The notes: a model not told the origin generated them from the letters alone. Counted from the stretch's first letter, positions 8,471 through 25,897 are shown. The stretch: 64,000 nt of DNA from Mesorhizobium huakuii (GCF_014189455.1 NZ_CP050296.1:6010001-6074000), one strand, 5' to 3'. A program made the numbers and translations.

Positions 8471-10399
8471 ATGACTGTCGAGGCTGTGTTCAAGTCGCTT
8501 TCGAGTGGCTCAGTGAAGCCGGCAGCGCATACCTATCGACCAGAAATCGATGGGTTGCGTGCTGTTGCGGTGCTTCCTGTGCTGCTCTTTCACGCCGGAT
8601 TGGCCGGATTTGAAAACGGCTATCTCGGTGTCGACATCTTCTTCGTCATCAGCGGCTATCTCATCACCGGCATCTTGCTAGACGAGCGCCGCCGAACAGG
8701 CAAAGTGTCCTTTATCTCATTCTACGAGCGCCGGCTTAGGCGGATACTTCCGGCGCTTGCGGTGGTGGTTACAGCGTCGGCCGCAGCGGCGTGGTTTGTG
8801 CTGACACCGGTGCGCATGGAAGAGTTTTCAAAGTCGGTGATTTCCGCCTTCACGTTCAGCGCGAATTTCTGGTTCTTGGCGCAGACGCACTATTTTTCCA
8901 CCGCGACAGACGAGCAGCCCCTCATCCACCTGTGGAGCCTTGGTGTTGAGGAGCAGTTCTATGTCGCTTTGCCCCTGCTTGTGTTGCTGACAAATCGCAT
9001 CCCCGAGAAGGCTCTTTTCGTCGCGATTGGAGTGCTTGGGGTGGCGTCCCTGCTCCTGTCTGAACTGGTTTCTGCCGCCTCGCCGGACGCGGCGTTCTAT
9101 CGACCGGACACTAGAGCGTGGGAATTGCTCGCTGGCGCCGCATGTGCCTTCTTGGCCAGCGGTAAAATTTGTTTTCCTCAGCTGCTTGCGGCTGCCGGCG
9201 CAGCCCTGATCGCGCTCTCGCTCTTTGTTTTGCCAGGTCCGGGACTCCCGAATTTTCTCGCCGTGCCGGTTTGTCTCGGCACAGCCTTGGTTCTGTTATC
9301 CGCGACGGGAGCTTCCGGCATCGGAAGGATACTCGCTGCGCCGGGGATCACCCACATCGGCTTGATTTCCTATTCGCTGTATCTTTGGCATCAACCGCTT
9401 CTGGCTCTGGCGAGGGTTCGCCAAATGGCGCCACTCTCGACCGGCCTTACTTGCATGGTCTTGGCGATCTGTGTCGTGCTGGCGTCTGCCACCTGGTACT
9501 TCGTCGAACGCCCGTTTCGCGACCGCAGCCGAACCGATAGGAAAACCGTGGTTGCGTGCAGCGCCTTTGCTGCGTCTGCATTGGTCGGTTTTGGGGCTGC
9601 CGGCAGCGGCGACGGATATGCCTTCCGATATGGCGAATTGAAGGAAAAATATTTCGCCTCGGTCGACGTCATCGACGATTTGCAGAGCACCAAAAGCAAA
9701 GCAATTCGGATGGGTATCTGTCATTTCCGCGCAGACAGGAGCCCGCCACTGGATCGCTTCCTCGAGGATTGGAATTGCCGCGGATCGGCGAGCGGCGCAG
9801 ACACCCTTGTCGTCGGAGACAGTCATGCAGCCGATAAGGCGGCGGCGCTAAGGCTCAACGGCATCGATATCGCCCAGATGACGGGGGCCGGCTGTTCAGT
9901 GGTTCCAAGTCTCATGAGCCGGGATTGCCGCCGACTATTTGACAAGGTGGTCGCGGAATACACAGGCTTTCACCGCGTCGACCGTCTGATCATAGCCAAC
10001 AAGCAGTTGCCGAATATCTACACCAGGCAGCAAGTCGCCGAGGCCATCAAATTTTGGCAGCCGCTTGGAGCGAGAATCTTCTGGTTCAGCGACATGCCCC
10101 AATTCACCGAACTCGAAGATCGCAAGGCTCAGAACATCCTTGCCCGAGGCGATGCGTCGTCTGGAGCCTTTCCATCAACGTTGGACGAGGCACGCCGTAA
10201 CTATGCGTACATGGTCGACCTCGAGCATGGGCAGTTCACAGCCGTCGACTCGGCCAGCCTTTTTTGCTCGCTCTCGGAATGCCAGCCTTTCGTGAAAAGT
10301 CGCGGGTGGATAGCCTCACCATATGGGCACCTCACCGCCATAGGCGCTTACCTGTTTGGCCAGAAATTGCTGCAGCACGATCCCACGTTTCGGTCGTAA
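8471..10399 (+). CDS. Membrane O-acyltransferase (OafA/YrhL type) with C-terminal SGNH domain
   Basis: The 642-residue product begins with the acyltransferase-3 signature YRPEIDGLRAVAVL followed by LLFHAG, whose His is the expected catalytic residue. About ten hydrophobic membrane segments follow to near residue 360, including the conserved LIHLWSLGVEEQFY stretch. A periplasmic SGNH-like domain follows, with GDSH (Ser 451) and a C-terminal GHLT (His 620). The usual Asp three residues before that His is absent (SPYGHLT), so the SGNH part may be catalytically altered. Such proteins transfer acetyl or other acyl groups onto surface polysaccharide or lipid-linked sugars. The start at 8471 is chosen because a GGAG motif lies about 8 bp upstream and homology begins shortly after. 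The neighbouring methyltransferase also suits envelope glycan modification. Confidence 0.88.
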   Translation: MTVEAVFKSLSSGSVKPAAHTYRPEIDGLRAVAVLPVLLFHAGLAGFENGYLGVDIFFVISGYLITGILLDERRRTGKVSFISFYERRLRRILPALAVVVTASAAAAWFVLTPVRMEEFSKSVISAFTFSANFWFLAQTHYFSTATDEQPLIHLWSLGVEEQFYVALPLLVLLTNRIPEKALFVAIGVLGVASLLLSELVSAASPDAAFYRPDTRAWELLAGAACAFLASGKICFPQLLAAAGAALIALSLFVLPGPGLPNFLAVPVCLGTALVLLSATGASGIGRILAAPGITHIGLISYSLYLWHQPLLALARVRQMAPLSTGLTCMVLAICVVLASATWYFVERPFRDRSRTDRKTVVACSAFAASALVGFGAAGSGDGYAFRYGELKEKYFASVDVIDDLQSTKSKAIRMGICHFRADRSPPLDRFLEDWNCRGSASGADTLVVGDSHAADKAAALRLNGIDIAQMTGAGCSVVPSLMSRDCRRLFDKVVAEYTGFHRVDRLIIANKQLPNIYTRQQVAEAIKFWQPLGARIFWFSDMPQFTELEDRKAQNILARGDASSGAFPSTLDEARRNYAYMVDLEHGQFTAVDSASLFCSLSECQPFVKSRGWIASPYGHLTAIGAYLFGQKLLQHDPTFRS

Positions 10400-10589
10400 C
10401 TATTTGGCCGACGCCGATCTATGGAGACACGCCCCGACCTGCTTCCGAGAAGCTACGCCGTCGCCGGCAAGGCATTTCTAATTGGGACGTACGCGAAGAG
10501 TATCTCGCGTTTAGCTCGATGCGGGAGCTGCAAGTTCTATCATTGCCGACTGATTTTTCTTCTGGCCATCGATGGGGATAGGGGCACGA

Positions 10590-11447
10590 ACCTAGAGCGG
10601 ATGAATCTAGGTTGGCGCATAACCTGCCTCGATGAAGTAATTTCCGCATTCGATTGAGGAGACGGTGCCGAGGATTTGGCCGATGGCGTCACGGACGGTC
10701 TCGACTGTTCGCTTGGCAGCCTTGTGCAGCCAATGCTTGAGTTTGGCGAAGAGCTTCTCGATCGGGTTGAGGTCGGGCGAATATTTCGGCAGCAAGAACA
10801 GCCTGGCGCCGGCCGAGCGGATGGCGCGGCGCACGGCCTTGCCCTTGTGCGAACCGAGATTGTCCATGATGACGATGTCGCCGGCTTCGAGCGTGGGAAC
10901 CAGAATCCTGTCGACATAGAGCTGGAAACGCTCACCGTTGATCGGTCCGTCGATGAGCCATGGTGCATCGACGCGATCATGGCGCAGCGCCGCCAGGAAG
11001 GTCATAGTCTTCCAATGGCCGTGCGGCACCTTGGCTCTGATCCTTTGGCCGCGTGGCGCCCATCCCCTGAGCGGCGCCATGTTGGTCTTGGTCCATGTCT
11101 CGTCAATGAACACCAAGCGGGAAGCATCGATGCGGAACTGATACTTGACTCACTGTGCCCGCCGGTGCGCTACTTCCGGGCGATCCTGTTCAGCTGCGAT
11201 CAGCGTCTTTTTTGTGACTGGGCTTCTCGGCGTGGACGAACTCCCACACCGACCGGTAATCGACCTTCAGGCCGCGCTCGCCAAGTTCGCCCACGAGACC
11301 GCGCAGCGTGAAATCAGTAGCCCGGCAGTGTGCAAGCAGCCAGTCCCGATGCGCCCCGGCAATCTTCTTTGGCCTGTGCCCACCCATCTTGCCGGGCACA
11401 AGACTGCTCGTCTCGCGCAAGCGGCTTGGGGGACAACTTACCATCAT
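10590..11447 (-). mobile_element. Decayed IS630-family element
   Basis: The recognisable part is the transposase reading from about 11447 down to 10607. A short inverted pair, CCTAGA and TCTAGG, lies at 10591-10596 and 10606-10611 around the transposase stop. I could not define terminal inverted repeats or TA target duplications, and the 5' end of the transposase is missing, so the outer limits are approximate. Confidence 0.6.
10607..11447 (-). pseudogene. IS630-family transposase, truncated and frame-broken
   Basis: The downstream part (11116-10607) carries the DDE core: FIDETW, then IMDNLGSHKG, then LLPKYSPDLNPIE, with the closing Glu. The upstream part (11447-11190) carries the middle DNA-binding segment beginning near VPGKMGGHRPKK. 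Two lesions separate them. A run of six A on the coding strand (plus-strand T at 11208-11213) has one extra base relative to the frame that would read HKKTLIAAEQ. A TGA stop sits at 11150-11152 where this transposase type normally has Trp (AQWVKYQF). The N-terminal helix-turn-helix of about 45 residues is absent, so the copy is very unlikely to transpose by itself. Confidence 0.85.
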
Positions 11448-11530
11448 GAGTTTCCCTCGGGAACGAGGCCACCCCCACTGGATAGTCTCTATCCGAACGC
11501 TCGTGCCCTCATGACCAATGGTGTTCAGAT

Positions 11531-11841
11531 ATGAGGAGGGCGCTCGACAATCCGATTACACCAACATGGACCGCTGTGCCTGTTGGGGATTTTGTTCCAC
11601 CGACCCCAGCGGCCATCGACATTCTGTTATTCACGGTCAGCGGAGGGGCGCTCGTTCGAACAATTCGTACGGGGAGCTGGAGCACCACCAACCCGCCGAT
11701 CATGAACACTCTGGCAGCGGCGAAATCCTGCGCGTGCACACCCGCGAGATGATGAATGTTGAATCTGCCAATATCTATTATGCCAGCAGCTTCGGCGCCG
11801 ACCCCGGTCTGGCGTGCTGTGGATGGGAGGACAACATCTGA
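11531..11841 (+). pseudogene. Small gene with one frameshift, weakly phage-structural-like
   Basis: One frame from 11531 reads NPITPTWTAVPVGDFVPPT and continues to about 11712. A second frame continues with GEILRVHTREMMNVESANIY and ends GLACCGWEDNI at 11841. Adding one G to the GG at 11713-11714 joins them into one protein of about 103 residues. The pattern of a PVGxFVPP start and a GWxDNI end reminds me of small tail or virion proteins, but I cannot assign it firmly. No clear ribosome-binding site is seen. Overlapping minus-strand reading is possible but less protein-like. Confidence 0.3.
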
Positions 11842-11904
11842 TTGTCGCAAGTCGCCGGCTTATAGGAGTAGCGGACGCGCTGCTGATCGGCTATCGACGC
11901 ATCC

Positions 11905-12741
11905 ATGACCGACTTTCAGCCTTGGAAAATATCTTGCTTTTGCCCCATTTGCCAGAAATCTACCGAGTTCGTGGCCAAGGGCGAATGGCTGCGTGACGAA
12001 CTGATCTGCACAACTTGTCCGGGTGGATCGATACCCCGAGAGCGAGCGTTGGCCCTAGTCCTCAACGAGCTGAGACCAAACTGGCGCGACCTGCACATCC
12101 ATGAATCGTCGCCCGCGTATCGGGGCGTCTCTCAGGTGATGAGGCGCGAGGCGCAGCACTACGTCGGATCGCAATACTTTCCTGACACGCCGTTAGGATC
12201 GACCTTGAGAGGGGTCCGAAACGAAAACCTGGAAAGCATGACTTTCGAGGATGGCACCTTCGACATCACCGTCACGCTCGATGTCATGGAGCACGTCTAT
12301 CATCCGGACAAGGCAATCGCCGAGATTTTCAGAACGCTAAAGCCAGGCGGTATCTACATTTGTACTTTCCCGGTACGAAAGCAGCAGGCAAGCGGATGGG
12401 AGCGCAGGTTCGTCCAACACGCTGACGGGACCAGGGTGCATCTGAAAGAGCCCGAAATCCACGGCAACCCGGTGAGCAGCGAAGGGTCGATCGTGACCAT
12501 CGACTACGGGTACGACCTGCACCTGGCCATCGCGGAATGGGCTCCATTTGACGTCCGGGTGTATCGCTTCGCCGATAGGACCCACGGTATCCTTGGGGAG
12601 TACACGGATCTGACCGTCTGCGCCAAGCCGGCGTCATCGCCTACAGACAAGGTCGCTGTCAGCCAGAGTGAACTATCACGGCGCAAGCGGGAGCCCGCCC
12701 TCAGCCGCCTCGCCAAACGGGTTCGCGCACTCATCCGCTGA
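11905..12741 (+). CDS. SAM-dependent methyltransferase with N-terminal Cys-rich knuckle
   Basis: The 278-residue protein opens with CPIC (residues 13-16) and a second pair CTTC, which could bind zinc. It then shows the class I methyltransferase pattern: SPAYRGVSQVM, the DGTFDITVTLDVMEHVYHPD motif with acidic residues, and EIFRTLKPGGIYICTFPV, the usual post-IV motif of type-11 methyltransferases. A basic tail ends the protein. The glycine-rich SAM-binding motif I is poorly conserved. The substrate is unknown; small methyltransferases of this build often sit in polysaccharide loci, in line with the acyltransferase nearby. No strong ribosome-binding site precedes the ATG, so the start is moderately certain. 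Confidence 0.8.
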   Translation: MTDFQPWKISCFCPICQKSTEFVAKGEWLRDELICTTCPGGSIPRERALALVLNELRPNWRDLHIHESSPAYRGVSQVMRREAQHYVGSQYFPDTPLGSTLRGVRNENLESMTFEDGTFDITVTLDVMEHVYHPDKAIAEIFRTLKPGGIYICTFPVRKQQASGWERRFVQHADGTRVHLKEPEIHGNPVSSEGSIVTIDYGYDLHLAIAEWAPFDVRVYRFADRTHGILGEYTDLTVCAKPASSPTDKVAVSQSELSRRKREPALSRLAKRVRALIR

Positions 12742-13013
12742 CCTACCGCCGTTCAAGCGGCTTACAGTTTCGCCGCGACCGCGCCGAGCTGTCGCGCAGT
12801 CCAAGTACTGCTGGCATTCCCCTAGGCTCCTTTGCATTGCAGATGGTGTCGTCCGGCGCATCCTTGGGCCAACAAATGCGATGGCGCGAACGCACCGCCT
12901 AACTAGAGGCTAAAACCTGCCGAAACGATCGAATGCCGTTACACAAATCCTTGCACATCGATCCAGAAAGTGCCAAATATTTAAATGCAAACAATGAGAT
13001 GGCATAAGGATAG
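12742..13013. other. Gene-free AT-richer junction
   Basis: I see no gene or RNA in the 272 bp between the methyltransferase and the tRNA fragment. A minus-strand open frame here (12910-13164) reads through the tRNA and gives the peptide SRARTYDLRFWRPT, a well-known artefact of translating tRNA DNA. Confidence 0.5.
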
Positions 13014-13063
13014 TCGGTCTCCAAAACCGCAGGTCGTAGGTTCGAGCCCTGCTGCCCGTGCCA
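13014..13063 (+). tRNA. tRNA-Trp (CCA) 3' fragment, probable attachment-site scar
   Basis: The anticodon loop CTCCAAA with anticodon CCA (13021-13023), the variable region, a good T-arm with TTCGAGC loop (13036-13052), the 3' acceptor strand and an encoded CCA (13061-13063) are all present. Upstream of about 13014 there is no D-arm and no seven-base partner for the acceptor strand, so this is not a complete tRNA gene. In related genomes I expect a full tRNA-Trp gene directly before secE. A lone 3' half at that place is what a tyrosine integrase leaves at the distal end of an island integrated into this tRNA. Confidence 0.7.
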
Positions 13064-13127
13064 TTTTCCGAAATGGCCATCAGAAACGACATTTCCGCGG
13101 ACCGCCCTTTGAAAATCGGCGACACGC

Positions 13128-13156
13128 TTGCCATATTAGCCCGATTGGGGCATAAG
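13128..13156 (+). promoter_or_regulatory. Candidate sigma-70-type promoter for secE-nusG
   Basis: TTGCCA (13128-13133) and CATAAG (13151-13156) are spaced by 17 bp in the gene-free 364-bp stretch between the tRNA fragment and secE. The -10 match is weak. Confidence 0.3.
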
Positions 13157-13228
13157 GGCGCCATAGCCGGGACGGAACGACTGGATGGTTCCGAGGCGGC
13201 GTTTGGTCATAAAGCGGACACTTGCCAC

Positions 13229-13257
13229 TTGCGTGGATCAAGAATCGGTTTTATGTA
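13229..13257 (+). promoter_or_regulatory. Second candidate promoter upstream of secE
   Basis: TTGCGT (13229-13234) and TATGTA (13252-13257) are spaced by 17 bp, about 170 bp before the secE start. It has a better -10 than the upstream candidate. Apart from these two sites I see nothing in 13064-13427. Confidence 0.35.
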
Positions 13258-13427
13258 GACAGAACAGACACGCGACGCGTGGAGCTGGGAAGCCGGCTTT
13301 ACGCGTCTGATTTGCATGGGCGAAATGATTGCGCTGATTCGGCGCGAGACTGGGCTCAGGCGGCACGTCCCGGCCAGCGGGATCATCCAGGGGACCCGGC
13401 CAACGGGTCTTGAAGACAGAGCGGCAT

Positions 13428-13631
13428 ATGGCTTCGAAAACCACAAATCCTTTCGTCTTTCTCCAGCAGGTTCGCTCGGAGACCGCCAAGGTGACTTGGC
13501 CGTCGCGGCGCGAAACGATGATCTCGACGGTGATGGTTCTGGCCTTCGCTGTGATTGCGATGATCTTTTTCTTTAGCGCCGATCAGTTGATGGGCCTCGC
13601 GATCGAACAGATTCTGGGCATTGGACGCTAA
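13428..13631 (+). CDS. secE: Preprotein translocase subunit SecE
   Basis: The 67-residue product is the short single-span form of SecE. It has an N-terminal conserved segment FLQQVRSETAKVTWPSRRET that lies along the membrane surface and clamps SecY, then one transmembrane helix (about residues 33-55). ATG 13428 is preferred over an upstream GTG/ATG because the family begins at this Met. It lies 29 bp before nusG, the usual pair, and complexes with SecY encoded near 45344. Confidence 0.95.
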   Translation: MASKTTNPFVFLQQVRSETAKVTWPSRRETMISTVMVLAFAVIAMIFFFSADQLMGLAIEQILGIGR

Positions 13632-13660
13632 GTCCGGCGACTACGGAGAAGTCTAAAAAA

Positions 13661-14188
13661 ATGGCTGCGCGCTGGTACATCGTCCACGCTTATTCGAACT
13701 TTGAAAAGAAGGTCGCCGAGGATATCGAGAACAAGGCCAAGCAGAAGGGCCTGTCCGCCGATATCGAGCAGATCGTGGTGCCGACCGAGAAGGTGGTCGA
13801 GGTTCGTCGTGGCCGCAAGGTCGATGCCGAGCGCAAGTTCTTCCCGGGCTATGTGCTCCTGAAGGCCAATTTGACCGATGCCGTGTTCTCGCTGGTCAAG
13901 AACACGCCGAAGGTCACCGGCTTTCTCGGTGACTCCAAGCCCGTGCCGATCACCGAGGCGGAAGCGCAGCGCATCCTGAACCAGGTGCAGGAAGGCGTCG
14001 AGCGGCCGAAGCCCTCGGTCACGTTCGAGATCGGCGAGGCGATCCGTGTTTCGGATGGTCCTTTCGCGTCGTTCAATGGCTTCGTCCAGGAAGTGGACGA
14101 GGAGCGGGCGCGGCTCAAGGTGGAAGTTTCGATCTTCGGGCGCGCCGTGCCCGTCGATCTGGAATTCGGACAGGTCGAAAAGGGCTGA
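13661..14188 (+). CDS. nusG: Transcription termination/antitermination factor NusG
   Basis: The 175-residue protein has the NGN domain (RWYIVHAYSNFEKKVAEDI at the start, FFPGYVLL near residue 65) and the C-terminal KOW domain (GEAIRVSDGPFASFNG near 124-139). NusG binds RNA polymerase and links it to Rho or to ribosomal S10, which is encoded at 35405. A 172-bp gap with no gene separates it from rplK and includes a CCTGAT/ATCAGG hairpin near 14200-14222. Confidence 0.97.
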   Translation: MAARWYIVHAYSNFEKKVAEDIENKAKQKGLSADIEQIVVPTEKVVEVRRGRKVDAERKFFPGYVLLKANLTDAVFSLVKNTPKVTGFLGDSKPVPITEAEAQRILNQVQEGVERPKPSVTFEIGEAIRVSDGPFASFNGFVQEVDEERARLKVEVSIFGRAVPVDLEFGQVEKG

Positions 14189-14360
14189 TCCGAAATCCCT
14201 GATGCCGGTCTGGCGATCAGGGGAGGCGGTGCGGAAACGCATGGCCTGAGAACGGTGGGAGGCGAATGTGGCTTTAGCCGGCCGCGCGAACCGCACCACC
14301 AGACTGCAACCGCCGGTGTTTCCCAAGATGGGGCCGGCATAGACAAAGGCAGGAAAAGAG

Positions 14361-14789
14361 ATGGCTAAGAAAATTGCAGGCCAGCTCAAGCTTCAGGTCT
14401 CCGCGGGTTCGGCTACGCCGTCGCCCCCGATCGGCCCGGCGCTTGGTCAGCGTGGCATCAACATCATGGAGTTCTGCAAGGCGTTCAACGCGCAGACCCA
14501 GGAAATGGAAAAGGGATCGCCGGTTCCGGTCGTCATCACCTATTACCAGGACAAGTCGTTCACCTTCGTCATGAAGACGCCGCCGGTGAGCTATTTCCTG
14601 AAGAAGGCCGCGAACCTGAAGTCGGGCTCGAAGGAGCCGGGCAAGCTCAAGGTCGGCACGATCGGCCGCGACAAGGTGCGCGAAATCGCGACCGCGAAGA
14701 TGAAGGATCTGAACGCAAACGACGTCGAGGCGGCCATGCGCATGGTCGAGGGCTCCGCCCGCTCGATGGGTCTGGAAGTGGTGGGCTAA
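14361..14789 (+). CDS. rplK: 50S ribosomal protein L11
   Basis: At 142 residues it has the standard L11 length. The N-terminal domain shows [20 protein letters not shown], the proline-rich region that forms the GTPase-centre and thiostrepton site with 23S rRNA; the C-terminal RNA-binding domain follows. The stop is only 4 bp before rplA, so the two are translationally linked. Confidence 0.97.
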   Translation: MAKKIAGQLKLQVSAGSATPSPPIGPALGQRGINIMEFCKAFNAQTQEMEKGSPVPVVITYYQDKSFTFVMKTPPVSYFLKKAANLKSGSKEPGKLKVGTIGRDKVREIATAKMKDLNANDVEAAMRMVEGSARSMGLEVVG

Positions 14790-14793
14790 GATC

Positions 14794-15492
<699 letters not shown>

Positions 15493-15867
15493 TTAAGACC
15501 ATTTGGATCGGCCGCCGAAAGGCCGATCCGTGACTGAATTCCGGGCCTTGGATTTATCCTGGGCCCGGTGCCGGAAGTCGAAAGGCTTCCGGACATCCTG
15601 TCCGAGATTGCAGGCGGCCCAAAAGCCTTAATTCAATTGGGCCTGCATGAGACGGGTGAAGACCGGACAACGGAGCAAGTGCTCCAATGAAAGGTTCGAA
15701 CCGTGTTTGCCTTTTGTCTGCGCATCGCCGGCTTTGCCGTCGGTGTGGCGAAAGGGGGCAGGATCCTCGAGCGTCGTTCGGGAGATCCGTTACTGGATGG
15801 CCCGGCCGGCAAAAGGCAACCCGACGCCTGTCCTCGTATAAGGGCAGGGGTCAACTGGAGATAGGCA
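15493..15867 (+). promoter_or_regulatory. L10 leader region with successive hairpins
   Basis: The 375 bp between rplA and rplJ contain no gene. Three stem-loops follow each other: 15505-15513 with 15521-15529, 15541-15547 with 15562-15568, and 15571-15577 with 15586-15592. None is followed by a T-run. Downstream, the purine-rich stretch around 15650-15720 is the expected place of the L10(L12)4 binding fold that autoregulates rplJL in many bacteria. The assignment rests on position and hairpins, not on a covariance match. Confidence 0.5.
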
Positions 15868-16386
15868 GTGGACAGAGCGGAAAAACGCGAACTCGTCACG
15901 GGCCTGAACGAAGCGTTCGGAAACGCAGGTTCAGTCGTCGTGGCCCACTATGCCGGTATCACCGTCGCGCAAATGAACGACCTTCGGTCGAAAATGCGCG
16001 CTGCCGGTGGCACCGTTAAAGTCGCGAAGAACCGTCTCGCCAAAATCGCTCTTCAGGGCACGGACTCCGCATCGATCATCGACCTGTTCAAGGGACAGAC
16101 GCTGATCGCTTATTCGGAGGATCCGATTGCGGCGCCGAAGGTCGCGTCCGATTTCGCCAAGGGGAATGACAAGTTGATCATTCTCGGTGGCGCAATGGGC
16201 ACCACCTCGCTCAACGCCGACGGTGTGAAGGCACTCGCCACACTTCCGTCGCTCGATGAGCTGCGCGCCAAGCTGGTTGGCATGATCGCCACGCCGGCAA
16301 CCCGGATCGCCCAGATCGTCAATGCGCCAGCGGCTTCGGTCGCGCGCGTCATCGGCGCTTACGCCCGGAAGGACGAGGCGGCATGA
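15868..16386 (+). CDS. rplJ: 50S ribosomal protein L10
   Basis: The 172-residue L10 begins with GTG, preceded by [22 protein letters not shown] at the start and the rRNA-binding [14 protein letters not shown] stretch are typical. The C-terminal helix (residues about 135-170) is where L7/L12 dimers attach. The next gene is rplL after 54 bp. Confidence 0.96.
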   Translation: MDRAEKRELVTGLNEAFGNAGSVVVAHYAGITVAQMNDLRSKMRAAGGTVKVAKNRLAKIALQGTDSASIIDLFKGQTLIAYSEDPIAAPKVASDFAKGNDKLIILGGAMGTTSLNADGVKALATLPSLDELRAKLVGMIATPATRIAQIVNAPAASVARVIGAYARKDEAA

Positions 16387-16440
16387 GGCCGTTCCTCGCT
16401 ATCAAAAACACACGTTCGAACCTAACGAAGGAATACAACA

Positions 16441-16818
16441 ATGGCTGATCTCGCAAAGATCGTAGACGACCTTTCGAAGCTGACCGTCCTCGAGGCGGCC
16501 GAGCTGTCGAAGCTTCTGGAAGAAAAGTGGGGCGTTTCGGCTGCTGCTCCGGTGGCGGTTGCCGCTGCTGGTGGCGCTGCCGCTGCCGCTGCTCCGGCCG
16601 AGGAAAAGACGGAATTCGACGTCGTCCTCACCGAAGCTGGCGCTCAGAAGATCAACGTCATCAAGGAAGTCCGCGCCATCACCGGTCTTGGCCTCAAGGA
16701 AGCCAAGGACCTGGTCGAAGCGGCTCCGAAGCCGGTCAAGGAAGGCGTTTCCAAGGCCGACGCTGACAAGTTCAAGGCCCAGCTGGAAGCAGCCGGCGCC
16801 AAGGTCGACCTGAAGTAA
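16441..16818 (+). CDS. rplL: 50S ribosomal protein L7/L12
   Basis: The 125-residue protein shows the N-terminal dimerisation and L10-binding helices, an Ala-rich flexible hinge (residues about 36-53) and the globular C-terminal domain with [20 protein letters not shown], the factor-binding face. It recruits EF-G and EF-Tu, both encoded downstream in this window. Confidence 0.97.
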   Translation: MADLAKIVDDLSKLTVLEAAELSKLLEEKWGVSAAAPVAVAAAGGAAAAAAPAEEKTEFDVVLTEAGAQKINVIKEVRAITGLGLKEAKDLVEAAPKPVKEGVSKADADKFKAQLEAAGAKVDLK

Positions 16819-17068
16819 GCGTAAAAGCGGCGGGCGGCCTCGCGCCGTCCGCCACTCCCTTCGCCTGGAGGGAGGACGCGTAGCGCGAGATGTACGAGAA
16901 CCTCTTTCCTGAGGGCCGCAACCGGCCTTCAGGAAACGGGTTTTCTCCCGTTTTGGCCGGACGCCGAAAGGCGAACGGAGAACAGACAGAGAGCCGCCGC
17001 CCAGGCGGCTCGGTATGCAAGGCGGGCCGCGGCGAGGCCCGTCCCGAGTTTAGAGCTAAGGAGCGACG
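16819..17068 (+). promoter_or_regulatory. rplL-rpoB spacer with hairpins
   Basis: The 250-bp spacer holds no gene. A GC-rich stem (GGCGGGCGGC against GCCGTCCGCC, about 16829-16853) follows rplL at once, and a second stem pairs CCTGAGGGCC with GGCCTTCAGG (about 16909-16935). Neither ends in a clean T-run. In enteric bacteria this spacer carries an attenuator and RNase III site that sets the ratio of ribosomal protein to polymerase; a similar role here is inferred. Confidence 0.4.
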
Positions 17069-21205
<4,137 letters not shown>

Positions 21206-21334
21206 AGGCTACGGCGCGCCGCACGAAGTTGCGGCGCGCCAAACAATTCGACGGCCAGTGGCCGACAAAGACGGCGGGCGTTTGGTCCGCGTTAGATGCA
21301 AGGGGTTTTCGAGGACCCCGAAAAGGAGAACGGC

Positions 21335-25531
<4,197 letters not shown>

Positions 25532-25543
25532 GCGCGGCGGCCG

Positions 25544-25591
25544 GAGCAATTCCAGGAAAAGTGTGAAACGGTTTTCCGTCGAGAATTGCGC
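25544..25591. repeat. Short rhizobial intergenic palindrome
   Basis: An imperfect inverted repeat (AGCAATTC..GGAAAA against TTTTCC..GAATTGC) lies directly after rpoC. I recognise this kind of sequence as a very common interspersed element between genes in Mesorhizobium and relatives. The identification is from memory and not from a search. Confidence 0.55.
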
Positions 25592-25603
25592 CAGAACAAA
25601 AAT

Positions 25604-25682
25604 AAAGCGGTCGTTTCCTTGAAACGACCGCTTTGAAATCTCAGGCAACAAGGCCGTCGGGGCAACCTGGCGGCCTTTTTGT
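25604..25682 (+). terminator. Terminator region after rpoC (two hairpins)
   Basis: A perfect 14-bp stem (25604-25617 with 25621-25634) is followed by a second hairpin (AAGGCCG 25650-25656 with CGGCCTT 25671-25677) that runs into TTTTTGTTG. The second is a good intrinsic terminator for the rpoBC transcript and sits just before the convergent XRE gene. Confidence 0.75.
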
Positions 25683-25684
25683 TG

Positions 25685-25897
25685 TTATTCAGACGGCTTC
25701 TCGAAGCGCAGCAGATCCCCCGGCTCGCAGTCGAGGTATTCGCAAATGCGTTCCAACGTATCGAAGCGGATGCCTTTGACCTTTCCCTGTTTCAGAAGGG
25801 AAAGGTTGGCTTCGGTGATGCCGACATGTTCGGCGAGGTCCTTCGACTTCACGTTTCGTTCGGCGAGGACGACGTTGAGCCTGACCTTTATGGGCAT
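25685..25897 (-). CDS. Small XRE/Cro-type transcriptional regulator
   Basis: The 70-residue protein is nearly all helix-turn-helix: SKDLAEHVGITEANLSLLKQ then KVKGIRFDTLERICEYLDCE, ending GDLLRF. This is the compact Cro/C1 type. The ATG at 25897 is chosen because the family starts with MPIKVRLNVVLAER; a longer frame exists upstream but overlaps the neighbouring gene. It lies 13 bp after the DUF2975-like gene on the same strand. The two-gene pairing of a DUF2975 membrane protein with such a regulator is common, suggesting a joint signalling or self-control function. Confidence 0.88.
   Translation of the reverse strand: MPIKVRLNVVLAERNVKSKDLAEHVGITEANLSLLKQGKVKGIRFDTLERICEYLDCEPGDLLRFEKPSE

Noticed and set aside
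12988..13063. A complete tRNA-Trp gene
   Set aside because: The 5' acceptor strand does not pair with the 3' strand and no D-arm is present, so only the 3' part is supported.
12910..13164. Minus-strand frame giving SRARTYDLRFWRPT
   Set aside because: Classic artefact of translating a tRNA-like sequence.
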